This document shows positions 16,777 through 25,762 of a stretch of 64,000 nt of DNA, one piece after another; the stretch's first letter is position 1; each line of letters opens with the position of its first letter. A program made the translations under genes and the position numbers. The notes below the pieces were generated by a model, which was given only the letters and a program-made list of their open reading frames with translations, did not search any database and was not told the origin of the DNA. Source of the DNA: Sporosarcina luteola (lineage in GTDB: Bacteria > Bacillota > Bacilli > Bacillales_A > Planococcaceae); contig NZ_JAMBOK010000003.1 in assembly GCF_023715585.1 (NCBI RefSeq), positions 186,001 to 250,000 of the forward strand. Direction: 5' to 3'.

Positions 16777-18027
16777 ATGAAAAAGTTTATTAACGCGACT
16801 ATATATGGAGATGCAGAATCTCGTGAAATTCTAGTAGAGGAAAAGAAATTTAAAGCGATCGGCAATGAATTAGGCGATGCTGCTGAAGTGATTGACTTAG
16901 AGGGCCGTTTAGTTTTGCCGCCTTATGTGGATCCTCATTTGCACTTGGATTATATCTTTTCGGGACTGGGCGAAGGGAATGCCAATGTGTCTGGAACGTT
17001 GTTCGAAGGAATTCAACGTTGGAGCGATAATAAGAAATCATTGACGGAAGAACTCGTGCGTGAGCGTGCGATGAAAGGGATTCAGAAAGAGGTCAGCAAA
17101 GGGGTTCAATTTATTCGGACGCATGTCGATATTACGGATCCTAATTTGACGGGGATGAAGGCTCTACTTAAACTTCGTGAGGAATTAAAAGATATCGTGA
17201 CTCTACAACTTGTCGCATTTCCTCAAGAAGGATTCTTCCGCTATAAAGGTGCGGAGCAGTTGATGGAAGAGGCGCTTAAAATGGGAGCTGACGTCGCAGG
17301 TGGAATTCCTCATTTTGAAATCTCCTATGAGCATGGCGTTGAATCATTGAAGCGGATTGTCGATCTGGCAATAAAGTATGAAGTGATGATTGATATTCAT
17401 TGTGATGAAAACGACGATCCGAATAGCCGGTTTTTAGAAGTGCTGAATGCGCTTGTGATGGAAAAAGATTATGGTGAATACACAACAGCAAGCCATACAA
17501 CGAGCTTCGGTTCTGTAGAAAATAGTTATGCGAATAAGATGTTAGGTTTATTTAGAGAATCAAAAGTTAACTTCATTTCTTGCCCGACTGAGAACGCACA
17601 TTTACAAGGACGCGGCGACAGCTATCCGAAACGACGCGGTTTAACGCGAGTAAAGGAATTACTAGAGAATGGAAATAATGTGGCGTTTGCTCAAGATTCC
17701 ATCGCGGATTACTGGTATCCGTTAGGGAACGGAAATATGATGAACATTCTCGACAACGGCATTCATTTAGCGCATTACACGCATATTGATGAAATCAATA
17801 AAGCACTCGATTTGATTACATATAACGGTGCTAACGTTATGAGAGTGAACGATGAGTATGGAATCGAAGCAGGGAAACCAGCTAACTTTATCGTTTTAGA
17901 TGCACAAGATGCTTATGAAGCCATCCGTGAACGAGCGGAAGTGCTCATGTCCATCCGGAATGGGGATTATCTGTTTAAACGTGAACCGCGGAAAAATGAA
18001 ATCGAAATTGATTTCCTGAAGCAATAA
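16777..18027 (+). CDS. codA: Cytosine deaminase (amidohydrolase family)
   Basis: A 416-aa metal-dependent deaminase converting cytosine to uracil and ammonia. Metal and catalytic residues line up with E. coli CodA with a constant offset: His54 and His56 (VDPHLHLDY), His208 and Glu211 (IDIHCDEND), His240 (ASHTTSF) and Asp307 (AFAQDSIADYWYPLGNGNM). An AAAGGAGTGG site precedes the ATG. No codB permease is adjacent, unlike the E. coli operon. Isocytosine- or creatinine-type specificity cannot be excluded, since some CodA homologues act on related rings. A terminator follows the stop. Confidence 0.9.
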   Translation: MKKFINATIYGDAESREILVEEKKFKAIGNELGDAAEVIDLEGRLVLPPYVDPHLHLDYIFSGLGEGNANVSGTLFEGIQRWSDNKKSLTEELVRERAMKGIQKEVSKGVQFIRTHVDITDPNLTGMKALLKLREELKDIVTLQLVAFPQEGFFRYKGAEQLMEEALKMGADVAGGIPHFEISYEHGVESLKRIVDLAIKYEVMIDIHCDENDDPNSRFLEVLNALVMEKDYGEYTTASHTTSFGSVENSYANKMLGLFRESKVNFISCPTENAHLQGRGDSYPKRRGLTRVKELLENGNNVAFAQDSIADYWYPLGNGNMMNILDNGIHLAHYTHIDEINKALDLITYNGANVMRVNDEYGIEAGKPANFIVLDAQDAYEAIRERAEVLMSIRNGDYLFKREPRKNEIEIDFLKQ

Positions 18028-18035
18028 AGCGTTTG

Positions 18036-18066
18036 CCCCCTCAACAGCAATGTCGAGGGGATTTTC
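18036..18066 (+). terminator. Terminator after codA
   Basis: CCCCTC (18037-18042) and GAGGGG (18055-18060) form a stem followed by ATTTTCC. Confidence 0.7.
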
Positions 18067-18154
18067 CTTATTAACGGCATGTACAAAGGACTTTCCTGCG
18101 TTGTGTAGAAATAAGATGATGATAGCTCAAAATGAAAAATGGGAGGCATACATA

Positions 18155-18781
18155 ATGAATCGAGAAGAATCAAGAAGGCTGGAATTCAAGGTTCCGGACC
18201 TTCGGAAAAAGGAATTGCGGTCAAAACTGACAGCTTCAGAACAGCAGGAATTGGATAAAGGGAGAGCGATCATGGCTGAAGAATACCCAAATCGCACATC
18301 CGAGCAGTATGCCGATAAGGTCAGATTGATGGCCATCCGAAACTTCACCATCATAGACACGACACGCAAGAAATCGCTCTTTCAAAAGCTTTTCAAAGAG
18401 GAAAATCCAAATGAGTACAGACTTCAGTTTCCGAATGAGGAAGAGGATGTGGCGGAGTATACATTCCCTTTCACATTCGGCTTGGAGCTCCGTCAACTGA
18501 TGGAGGATGTCGGACTCGGGCTTGATTGGCCGAAGATGTTGCCGGTCGATGACGGCATGTGCCATACAGATCCGCTTGAAGAGGATGATAAGGAGTGGTT
18601 TGAAGCTTTCCCGGATCCTTCTTGGTGCGCCGCCAAAATGGAAGAAGCGAAAAACCTTGACGAGAAAGCCGCTGCTCACGGTGAAGAGATGGTGCAAGCG
18701 ATTAAGTGGATGAAGACGCGCTGGGAAAATGGGTTTCAAATTTACGCGGACATCGATCCTTGGGAAGAGGACGATCTATAA
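18155..18781 (+). CDS. Unknown acidic protein encoded before rtcB
   Basis: A 208-aa soluble protein that I do not recognise. GGGAGG lies nine bases before the ATG at 18155. It is charged throughout: a Lys/Arg/Glu-rich helical first third (ESRRLEFKVPDLRKKELRSK), then FPNEEEDVAEYTFPFTFGLE and a C-terminal segment with two cysteines (DGMCHTDP and PDPSWCAAKMEEAKN) and an acidic end (DIDPWEEDDL). No membrane segment or signal. It ends 39 bases before rtcB in the same orientation, so the two are probably cotranscribed; a role linked to RNA repair is possible but rests on that linkage only. Confidence 0.75.
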   Translation: MNREESRRLEFKVPDLRKKELRSKLTASEQQELDKGRAIMAEEYPNRTSEQYADKVRLMAIRNFTIIDTTRKKSLFQKLFKEENPNEYRLQFPNEEEDVAEYTFPFTFGLELRQLMEDVGLGLDWPKMLPVDDGMCHTDPLEEDDKEWFEAFPDPSWCAAKMEEAKNLDEKAAAHGEEMVQAIKWMKTRWENGFQIYADIDPWEEDDL

Positions 18782-18820
18782 GATACTAATAGAAGAAAAG
18801 CGGAAAGGGCGAGTGCATTC

Positions 18821-20029
18821 ATGAAGAAGAAAATCTTTGGTGTCCATGATGATAACACGTTGCGTCAATTTAAAAATTGCTTGCGGACGGGGCAGGTGGC
18901 GGGCGGCGTGCTATGTGCCGATGGGCATTACGGATATAGCCAGCCGGTCGGGGGCGTGGTCGTGTATGACGGCCAAATTTCGCCGTCCGGTGTCGGGTAT
19001 GACATCGCCTGCGGAAACAAAGCCGTCCGGACCAATTTGAAGTTGGCCGATATCGAAAAGGATCTTTCTCGAATCATGGATGAAATTGCGTCATCCATAT
19101 CTTTTGGCATTGGCCGGAAGAACAAGGACAAGGTGGACCATGAAGTGTTCGACGATCCCGATTGGGCAGTGTATCAGGAGATCGGCAAGCAGGAACATGA
19201 TCGGATGAAAAAATTGGCGAAGGACCAACTGGGTACGGTTGGAGCCGGAAACCACTTTGTCGATCTGTTGGTGGAGAAAGAGACGGGAGCTGTGTGGGTG
19301 GCCAATCACTTTGGCAGCAGAGGGTTTGGCCATAAGACGGCAAGCGGATTTCTGAACTTGGCAATTGGGCGGGATTTTGATGATCGCGCACCAGGCGAAA
19401 GCATGGAGCAGGCGCCGACTTTGATTGATTTGGACAGCGAATTGGGCGACCTTTATTATCGTGCGATGACGTTGAGCGGGAAATACGCATATGCGGGCAG
19501 GAATTATGTGATGGATGAAGTGCTATCCATCTTAGGCGCGGATTCAGAGTTCGAGGTTCATAACCACCATAACTATGCTTGGAAAGAGACCCACTTTGGC
19601 AAGGAGTACATCGTCGTCCGAAAGGGAGCAACCCCTTCAGCTCCTGGGCAAATGGGCTTCATTGGCGGAAGCATGGGGGACATTTCAGTAATCGTCCGCG
19701 GGAAAGAAAATGAAGCTAACGCTGATGCTTTCTATAGTACGGTCCATGGAGCGGGCAGAATCATGAGCCGCACAGAGGCGGCGGGTCGGATGAACTGGAA
19801 AACCCGTACACGACGAGGCGGGAAAATCACCCAGGAGCGGATGGATCAAGCCATCAAAAAGTATGGCGTGGAGCTCCGTGGCGGAGGGACGGATGAAAGT
19901 CCATTCGTCTACCGCAAATTGCGCGACGTCCTGGAAGCGCACAAGGAAACGATCGATGTCCTCCACGTATTGAAACCAGTAGGCGTCTGCATGGCCGGCG
20001 CCAATGAATTTGACCCATTTAAAGATTGA
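18821..20029 (+). CDS. rtcB: RNA-splicing/repair ligase RtcB family
   Basis: A 402-aa RNA ligase that joins 3'-phosphate (or cyclic phosphate) to 5'-OH ends using GTP and Mn2+. Conserved active-site blocks are present: GVGYDIACG with Cys64, LGTVGAGNHF with His145, ANHFGSRGFGH, NHHNYAW (248-254) and the guanylylated His309 in STVHGAGRIMSRTEA. It is of the short bacterial type and lacks the archaeal insertions. No archease gene or RtcA/RtcR is next to it; its only partner is the unknown gene just upstream. The ATG at 18821 has a weak AAAGGG site about 13 bases upstream, which may mean translation depends on the preceding gene. Confidence 0.93.
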   Translation: MKKKIFGVHDDNTLRQFKNCLRTGQVAGGVLCADGHYGYSQPVGGVVVYDGQISPSGVGYDIACGNKAVRTNLKLADIEKDLSRIMDEIASSISFGIGRKNKDKVDHEVFDDPDWAVYQEIGKQEHDRMKKLAKDQLGTVGAGNHFVDLLVEKETGAVWVANHFGSRGFGHKTASGFLNLAIGRDFDDRAPGESMEQAPTLIDLDSELGDLYYRAMTLSGKYAYAGRNYVMDEVLSILGADSEFEVHNHHNYAWKETHFGKEYIVVRKGATPSAPGQMGFIGGSMGDISVIVRGKENEANADAFYSTVHGAGRIMSRTEAAGRMNWKTRTRRGGKITQERMDQAIKKYGVELRGGGTDESPFVYRKLRDVLEAHKETIDVLHVLKPVGVCMAGANEFDPFKD

Positions 20030-20038
20030 AGAGATTGT

Positions 20039-20185
20039 GGTGCCTGTGCAGCACACTATTCAGATTATGCACTACAATTGTATAATTTAAATGGATGAAT
20101 GGAATAGGGACAGCGTTTAAAGAGAATTTTGTTGTATAATTATTCATGACGTTAAATAGTCATAAATGTTTGCTGCACAGGTACT
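20039..20185. repeat. GGTGCC element, copy B1
   Basis: Left end GGTGCCTGTGCAGCACAC starting ten bases after the rtcB stop; right end CATAAATGTTTGCTGCACAG then GTACT (degenerate GGCACC). Internal inverted repeat ATGAAT / ATTCAT near the middle without a T-tract. It abuts copy B2. Confidence 0.7.
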
Positions 20186-20319
20186 GGAACAATTCTGACA
20201 ATACACTACAATTGTATAGATGGAAAACAGGAAAGTGGACACGTCAGTGTTTCACTTTCCTGTTTTTGAATATAAATACAAGTAGTTGAATTGTCATAAA
20301 TGCACCTTGCACAGGCACC
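20186..20319. repeat. GGTGCC element, copy B2, carrying a terminator
   Basis: Begins at the junction with B1 (ACAATTCTGACAATACAC then TACAATTGTATA) and ends GAATTGTCATAAATGCACC then TTGCACAGGCACC. It shares its left boundary with the right end of B1. The core is a strong hairpin with a T-run (20226-20267). Confidence 0.7.
20226..20267 (+). terminator. Terminator inside GGTGCC element B2
   Basis: AACAGGAAAGTG pairs with CACTTTCCTGTT (12 bp), followed by TTTTTG. It is the probable 3' end of the rtcB transcript. Confidence 0.85.
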
Positions 20320-20440
20320 GTTAAAGGAGGCGCCTTTAAAAAGAAACCACTGCAAGTTGAAAGAATGTTTAAAATACGTCTAACAATCTGATTGGAGTTG
20401 TGCTATATTAATGGTGAACTAACAAAGGGGGAAATGAACT

Positions 20441-21205
20441 ATGAAGAGGATTGGGGCTTTGGTTTTATTGTTGTCAGTTATGCTTATGATTGCAGCATGC
20501 GGCGCTGACAAGAGTACTGGTTCAGGGGGAGGAACCAAATATAAAGTCGGGGTCGACAATACGTATCCGCCTTTTGAATTTGAGGTGGACGGCAAACTTA
20601 CGGGAATCGATATCGATATTATCTCAGCGATTGCAGAGAACCAAGGATTTGAAATTGAGTTCGACTCTATGGATTTCGGGGGAATTATCCCAGCGATGCA
20701 AGCAGATCAACTTGACATTGCAATCGCAGGTATGAGTATCACTGACAAGCGAAAAGAGGTTGTTGATTTTTCGGATCCGTACTTTGATGCTGGCCTTTCA
20801 TTAGTCATTAACGGCAAAACGACAGACATTACTTCACTTGAAGATTTATCCGGCAAAGTGATTGCTGTTAAAAATGGTACAACGGGTGCAAGTTTCGCTC
20901 AAGAACACGAAAGTGAATATGGCTATAAGGTTGTTCAGTTTGATGACAGCCCGGCAATGTTCCGGGAAGTTCAAAATGGAAGTGCTGATGCTCTAATTGA
21001 AGACTATCCTGTCATTGCATATGCAATTTCTCAAAACAACCTTGATTTGAAGATTGTAGGGGAGCGTTTAAACGGCGACCAATACGGGATTGCAGTTCTT
21101 AAAGGGAAGCACAGTGATGTTCTGAAGAAAATTAATGATGGATTACAAGAACTTCGCGATAGCGGGGAGTACGACAAGATATTGGCTAAATATCTTGGTG
21201 AATAA
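20441..21205 (+). CDS. Polar amino-acid ABC transporter, substrate-binding lipoprotein
   Basis: A 254-aa solute-binding protein of family 3. Signal peptide with lipobox IAAC (Cys20) anchors it outside the membrane. The mature part starts KYKVGVDNTYPPFEFEVDGK, with the motif GIDIDIISAIAENQGFEIEF and the ligand-pocket block DIAIAGMSITDKRKEVVDFS. These are typical of glutamine/histidine/arginine or cystine binders; the specificity is not decided. GGGGGAAATG precedes the start. It is followed by a hairpin, then the permease and ATPase genes, the normal order in which the intercistronic hairpin leaves the binding protein in excess. Confidence 0.92.
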   Translation: MKRIGALVLLLSVMLMIAACGADKSTGSGGGTKYKVGVDNTYPPFEFEVDGKLTGIDIDIISAIAENQGFEIEFDSMDFGGIIPAMQADQLDIAIAGMSITDKRKEVVDFSDPYFDAGLSLVINGKTTDITSLEDLSGKVIAVKNGTTGASFAQEHESEYGYKVVQFDDSPAMFREVQNGSADALIEDYPVIAYAISQNNLDLKIVGERLNGDQYGIAVLKGKHSDVLKKINDGLQELRDSGEYDKILAKYLGE

Positions 21206-21216
21206 ATAAAAAATTA

Positions 21217-21249
21217 AAATATAGCGTATTTTTTACGCTATATTTTTTT
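21217..21249 (+). terminator. Intercistronic hairpin with T-tract
   Basis: AATATAGCGTA pairs with TACGCTATATT, followed by seven Ts. Its place between binding-protein and permease genes suggests partial termination. Confidence 0.8.
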
Positions 21250-21354
21250 ATACACTCAGAAGGATGCGTTTCACAGATCCTTTACCAATCACTGCTCTGC
21301 TGTCGCCAAAGCAACACGGAGATAGCGGAGTGTTTCTCATAAGGAGATGAGTTG

Positions 21355-21999
21355 ATGGAGACAATAGTTGCCGCATTTCCCTATTTACTTCTAGGAATGA
21401 AAGTAACGCTTTATATCTTTTTCTTTTCAATAATCTTTGGTTTTTTAATAGGGTTACTAACTGCACTCATGCGATTAACAACTATAAAACCATTAAATTG
21501 GATAGCGAAAGTATTTGTGGATATTATTCGGGGAACTCCCTTTATCGTCCAACTATTCTTCATTTATTTTGGATTGAATGGACTGGAGTTTATTTCGTTA
21601 GACCGGACAGTTGCAGGGATTTTAACTGTTTCAATTAATGCAGGAGCCTATTTTTCCGAAATCATCCGTGCAGGAATTCTGTCGATTGACAAAGGGCAAA
21701 CGGAAGCTGCGAGATCCCTCGGTCTTACTAAAGTGCAAACGATGCGAACCATCGTGTTGCCCCAAGCATTTCGGACGATGCTCCCGACTATTACGAATCA
21801 ATCCATTATTAGTTTCAAGGACACCTCACTCTTATCCATCATCGGGATTGCTGATATCGTTCAAAGAGGAAAGGTTCATGCGAGTACAACATTTAAGCCT
21901 TTTGAAGTATGGTTGACAGTTGGCGTCATTTACTTTGTAATCATCTACCTGATGTCGTTACTTTCCAGCTTTATTGAAAGGAGGTACAAAATCAAATGA
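21355..21999 (+). CDS. Polar amino-acid ABC transporter, permease
   Basis: A 214-aa inner-membrane permease of the HisMQ/GlnP type with five predicted membrane segments. The first motif [18 protein letters not shown] is characteristic of polar amino-acid permeases, and the EAA loop that docks the ATPase is [26 protein letters not shown] lies about eight bases before the ATG at 21355. Its stop overlaps the ATPase start by four bases, so translation is coupled. Confidence 0.93.
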   Translation: METIVAAFPYLLLGMKVTLYIFFFSIIFGFLIGLLTALMRLTTIKPLNWIAKVFVDIIRGTPFIVQLFFIYFGLNGLEFISLDRTVAGILTVSINAGAYFSEIIRAGILSIDKGQTEAARSLGLTKVQTMRTIVLPQAFRTMLPTITNQSIISFKDTSLLSIIGIADIVQRGKVHASTTFKPFEVWLTVGVIYFVIIYLMSLLSSFIERRYKIK

Positions 22000-22724
22000 C
22001 GCTGATACAAGTGAGAAATCTAAAAAAGTCCTTTGGGGAACTTGAAGTACTAAAAGATATTAACGTTGAAATTAAGGAGCAGGAAGTTGTATGTGTAATC
22101 GGTCCCTCTGGTTCCGGCAAGAGTACGTTTCTAAGGTGCTTAAACCGCTTGGAAGGGATTACGGGCGGCCATATACTCATTGACGGCAAAGATATAACAG
22201 ATCCGAAGCTTGATATTAATAAAGTAAGGGAGAATGTCGGGATGGTTTTTCAGCAGTTTAATTTATTTCCACATATGACCGTCCTTCAAAATATTATGCA
22301 CGCGCCGTTAATGCTTAGAAAAGGCGATAAGCAGTCAATTGAAAAGCAAGCCCTGGAGTTGCTGGCAAAAGTCGGTTTGTCCGATAAAGCGAAAGCGTCG
22401 CCAAGCGAACTTTCCGGTGGACAAAAGCAGCGTGTGGCAATTGCCCGGGCCTTAGCAATGAATCCTAAAATTATGCTTTTCGATGAACCTACATCTGCAC
22501 TTGACCCCGAAGTTGTTGGCGATGTACTTTCCGTTATGAAGCAACTTGCGTTAGAGGGAATGACGATGATTGTTGTGACACATGAAATGGGCTTTGCACG
22601 TGAAGTTGGGGACCGAGTTATTTTTATGGATGGTGGCTACATCGTAGAAGAGAATGTACCTGAAGAATTGTTTGGCAATCCACAGGAAGTCCGTACAAAA
22701 TCATTTTTAAGTAAAGTGCTGTAG
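21996..22724 (+). CDS. Polar amino-acid ABC transporter, ATPase (GlnQ type)
   Basis: A 242-aa ABC ATPase with Walker [20 protein letters not shown]-loop [14 protein letters not shown], signature LSGGQKQR, Walker [15 protein letters not shown] and H-loop [11 protein letters not shown]. The LRCLN and THEMGFA motifs mark the polar amino-acid subgroup. It starts within the last codons of the permease (ATGA overlap). A degenerate GGTGCC element with a terminator follows the stop. Confidence 0.95.
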   Translation: MTLIQVRNLKKSFGELEVLKDINVEIKEQEVVCVIGPSGSGKSTFLRCLNRLEGITGGHILIDGKDITDPKLDINKVRENVGMVFQQFNLFPHMTVLQNIMHAPLMLRKGDKQSIEKQALELLAKVGLSDKAKASPSELSGGQKQRVAIARALAMNPKIMLFDEPTSALDPEVVGDVLSVMKQLALEGMTMIVVTHEMGFAREVGDRVIFMDGGYIVEENVPEELFGNPQEVRTKSFLSKVL

Positions 22725-22733
22725 CAGTTGATG

Positions 22734-22852
22734 GGTGCCTGTGACATAACAATCGCATGAACTGAAAACGGAAAGTGAAACGTGTCGCTGTTTCACTTTC
22801 CGTTTTTGAATATACATACGAAATATCATCTATGCGTCTTGCCTAGGAACCA
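22734..22852. repeat. GGTGCC element, degenerate copy C
   Basis: GGTGCCTGTG at the left end and CTTGCCTAGGAACC at the right are eroded versions of the element ends; the sequence between them keeps TGAATATACATACGAAAT and a terminator core. It lies exactly between two converging stop codons. Confidence 0.55.
22766..22806. terminator. Terminator inside element C
   Basis: AAACGGAAAGTGAAA pairs with TTTCACTTTCCGTTT, with a T-run on the plus side and a shorter one on the minus side. It resembles the stem of copy B2 (GGAAAGTG core) and can serve both converging genes. Confidence 0.85.
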
Positions 22853-24505
22853 TTATTTAGACAGGTTTAATGCTGATTGTGATACGTAGAAATCTTTTTC
22901 GTTATATACGGTTACGCCGTCTAGTGTTTTTGTGTAAGACTGATTATTCTTCGTTACATGGGCGAAGTTTTTATTGATAGGGAGCTCGATTCTACTATTT
23001 TGCTTTTCCGCAATGAATACAGGGTTATGCTCGTCTGTCACATCGATTCGCGTCTGATAACCCCGTTTCTCGAATGACTCTCGTGCATTGACGAACAGCT
23101 TGTCCGTAATTTTATTCAAATCAAATCCTAGAAAGGCTGCCATTGTTTTCGCGATGTCGGTGTTATCGATCAATCCATACGGTTTGGATGGTCCGTAGGC
23201 GTAGAGGAAGACATCCTCCCCTGTATGGCCACCTGTAGTGAATCCGATATTTGCACGATTTGAAAGCATTTTTGTCATATCTGACTGTAATGACTTCGAT
23301 GCTTTGAGAATTTCAATTTCTGTTTTAGTCAGGTTATCTAAACCATATAATTCTGCTACTACTTTCATATTAGAACGATCGTCATTTAATTGGTTCAAAG
23401 CACCTTCAACTGTGAGCGATGCTTTTTTCAAAGGATCCACATAAGCCGAAACCGGGATTCCAGAATAGTTGCCGCTTGTATTGACATTCCCCATTGTAAT
23501 CCCGCTGTTGCCATGATCACTCACTGCAATGACCATTGTATTCCCGTCCTGTTTCGCAAACTTCAACGCTTCATTAACCGCATCGTCGAATGCCAGCACT
23601 TCACTAATGATACCGATCGGATCATTTGCATGTGCAGCCCAATCCACTTTGCTGCCTTCAACGAATAGGAAGAAGCCGTCTTCATCTTGGGAGAGAGTAT
23701 CAATCGCTTTTTTCGTCATTTCAGCGAGAGATGGTTCTTCATTGCTCGTTGTTTGCCGATCAAAGTCATAGGCGAGGGCAGAAGGAGCAAAGGAGCCCCA
23801 AATCTTATTAGAATTTGTTTGTAATAGCTCATCACGTGTTTGGACAAAGTCATATCCTTGAGCATCAAGAACTTTTGTCAAATCTTCACCGTCGACTCGT
23901 GCGTTTTTAGATGTTCCCGGCAATAAAGACTCTTTACCTCCCCCAAGAACAACATCGATTTCCTGATACACTTGTTGCTCAGCGATATCCTGGTAGTTGC
24001 TACGGTGTGTTGCATGAGAAGAGAAGCCTGCAGGTGTTGCATGTTGAATTTCAGAAGTGGAGATAATTCCTGTTGACTTCCCTAATAATTTTGCACCTTC
24101 TAATACGTTGGCAACTGGTTTGAATGCATCCTCTGAATCAACCGATTCGACGCCAGGCGTATTTACGAGTGAGGGAAGTAATCCAACAACCTTATCATTG
24201 CTCTTATGACCCGTTGCCAAAGCAGTTGCAGCCGGGGCGGAATCGGTGATCGCTGATTCGGCGGAATGCGTGCGTACGCCTCCGATAAGAATTTCATCCA
24301 TTGCAAGGTCCTCGCCTTTGTACCATCTTGCGAGCGATGTAGCGCCTGCACTCGTTCCATCCATTACCATCATAATGACATTCGTTGGTTCATTCTTCTT
24401 GTTCTTCGCCACAGTGATAGTATTGTAGCCGAAACCTACTGCGGAAAAAGCTACAAGGGCAGCCAGTGATAGGACTGCTGTTTTCCTTCTGAAAAAGTTC
24501 TTCAT
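22853..24505 (-). CDS. Alkaline phosphatase, secreted
   Basis: A 550-aa exported phosphomonoesterase. An N-terminal signal (FFRRKTAVLSLAALVAFSAV GFG) precedes the catalytic domain. The nucleophile lies in ITDSAPAATALATGHKS, the first metal Asp in VIMMVMDGTSAG, further ligands in EGSKVDWAAHANDP, VSDHGNSG and TGGHTGEDV. The family normally releases phosphate from organic esters in the wall space under phosphate limitation. The last 100 residues (after FLGFDLNKITDKLF) form an extra beta-rich domain not found in minimal PhoA proteins. GAGGAGGATT precedes the ATG. No Pho box was identified with confidence in the 293 bases upstream (24506-24798). Confidence 0.93.
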   Translation of the reverse strand: MKNFFRRKTAVLSLAALVAFSAVGFGYNTITVAKNKKNEPTNVIMMVMDGTSAGATSLARWYKGEDLAMDEILIGGVRTHSAESAITDSAPAATALATGHKSNDKVVGLLPSLVNTPGVESVDSEDAFKPVANVLEGAKLLGKSTGIISTSEIQHATPAGFSSHATHRSNYQDIAEQQVYQEIDVVLGGGKESLLPGTSKNARVDGEDLTKVLDAQGYDFVQTRDELLQTNSNKIWGSFAPSALAYDFDRQTTSNEEPSLAEMTKKAIDTLSQDEDGFFLFVEGSKVDWAAHANDPIGIISEVLAFDDAVNEALKFAKQDGNTMVIAVSDHGNSGITMGNVNTSGNYSGIPVSAYVDPLKKASLTVEGALNQLNDDRSNMKVVAELYGLDNLTKTEIEILKASKSLQSDMTKMLSNRANIGFTTGGHTGEDVFLYAYGPSKPYGLIDNTDIAKTMAAFLGFDLNKITDKLFVNARESFEKRGYQTRIDVTDEHNPVFIAEKQNSRIELPINKNFAHVTKNNQSYTKTLDGVTVYNEKDFYVSQSALNLSK

Positions 24506-24704
24506 GGTAAATCCTCCTCAATGAAAGTAGTAAACTCATTATTTATCATAGAGATGGATTATTAATTTGATATGGGTATTATGTAAATGATTTGTTAAAT
24601 AAATTAAAAATATGGATTTTTGATCATTTACTTTAGTTCTTCTAAGAAAGAGGGCTTATCGATTTTGTGAAGAATATTACTATGGAGCTACAAAAAATCC
24701 AAAA

Positions 24705-24766
24705 GGAAAAAAAGAGAGGGCTTATCCCAAAAATCGGGAAAAGACTCTTGGGATTAGCCTCTCTCG
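24705..24766 (-). terminator. Strong terminator after the 113-aa gene
   Basis: On the minus strand AGAGAGGCT-A-ATCCCAA pairs with TTGGGAT-A-AGCCCTCTCT, followed by a T-run. It separates the small gene at 24799 from the phosphatase promoter region. Confidence 0.9.
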
Positions 24767-24798
24767 CAATCCTTATTACGCTATTGACTCATGTACGC

Positions 24799-25140
24799 TT
24801 ATCGAATCTGAGTCAATTCTGAGTTGAGAACGCGTTGTGCAGCAATGATTCGATCTGCCGCTGTTAGTCCCCACACAGAGAACAAGCCACCGTTTTGATT
24901 TGGAATAATTTCCACTTCATACTGTGGTGACCCTCCTAAATTCCGAGTGATAAAAGTAGAAGCATTTGCATTTACGCTAAAGTTAGTGGATGAAATTAGT
25001 TGTCTTGTCCCGTTGAGTCTGAAGACACGAACAACTCCAGTGAGTCGTCCACCCGTAAGATTGAGGATTTTGACTCGAACTCTAGCTGCATTTGCCGGTA
25101 GATTTCCAGTGTTTTCAATCGGTCCAGTAGTGAAAGGCAT
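24799..25140 (-). CDS. Small beta-rich protein of unknown function
   Basis: A 113-aa protein with no signal peptide. AAAGGAGGTG sits seven bases before the ATG, a very strong site. The composition (many Thr, Asn, Val, few charges; ARVRVKILNLTGGRLTGVVR VFRLNG, SSTNFSVNANASTFITRNLG) predicts an all-beta domain like those on spore or cell surfaces of Bacillales, but this is impression, not assignment. It stands alone between the phosphatase and a SnoaL-like gene and has its own terminator. Confidence 0.7.
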   Translation of the reverse strand: MPFTTGPIENTGNLPANAARVRVKILNLTGGRLTGVVRVFRLNGTRQLISSTNFSVNANASTFITRNLGGSPQYEVEIIPNQNGGLFSVWGLTAADRIIAAQRVLNSELTQIR

Positions 25141-25336
25141 TTATAACACCTCCTTTAAAATTATTTAATCTGCAGATTATAGTGTCATTCTATTCGGAAC
25201 TCGGATAAGTGAATAAGCGTATGTAACGTAATAGTTGAAAATACTAAGGTAGCTGCTGAAAATGTGTGGGCAATTGTCCCATAGGAGAAATAAAATTATG
25301 ACACCAGTAGGACTCATACGAGAGGATGTTAAAAAC

Positions 25337-25708
25337 ATGAAAATGCATAAAGAACAAGCAACGAACTTTCTTCAACTAATCGTTGCAGGGCACATTGACG
25401 AAGCTTATGAGAAGTATGTGAGTGCCGATTTGCGCCACCACAACCCGTACTTTCCAGGGGATGCAGAGTCGCTGAAGAACGCTATGAAAGAGAATGACGG
25501 CATGAGTCCGAATAAGACCCTCGAAGTGAAGCAGACGATTGAAGAAGGGGAAATGGTGATGGTTTATTCTCACATCAAACAGAACCCAGGGGATCTTGGA
25601 GTTGCTGCAGTCCATATCTTCCGCTTCCGTGAGGGGAAGATCATTGAGATGTGGGATGTCGGCCAACCTGTACCGGAAGAATCGCCGAATGAGAATGGGA
25701 TGTTTTAA
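25337..25708 (+). CDS. SnoaL-like (NTF2-fold) protein
   Basis: A 123-aa protein of the SnoaL-like polyketide-cyclase/NTF2 superfamily. Characteristic pieces are the N-terminal helix ATNFLQLIVAGHIDEAYEKY, ADLRHHNPYFPGDAESLKNA and the terminal VHIFRFREGKIIEMWDVGQP VPE. These small cone-shaped domains bind or isomerise hydrophobic compounds; the His pair RHHNP often lines the pocket. The frame is open from 25262 and two starts are possible: 25298, with AGGAG ten bases upstream, and 25337, with GAGAGGATG; the latter fits family length. Function unknown. Confidence 0.8.
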   Translation: MKMHKEQATNFLQLIVAGHIDEAYEKYVSADLRHHNPYFPGDAESLKNAMKENDGMSPNKTLEVKQTIEEGEMVMVYSHIKQNPGDLGVAAVHIFRFREGKIIEMWDVGQPVPEESPNENGMF

Positions 25709-25762
25709 ACGAGTGTCGGCATAGTAGATCGAATGGAAAATCTATAGGTTTGGAATGAAATT

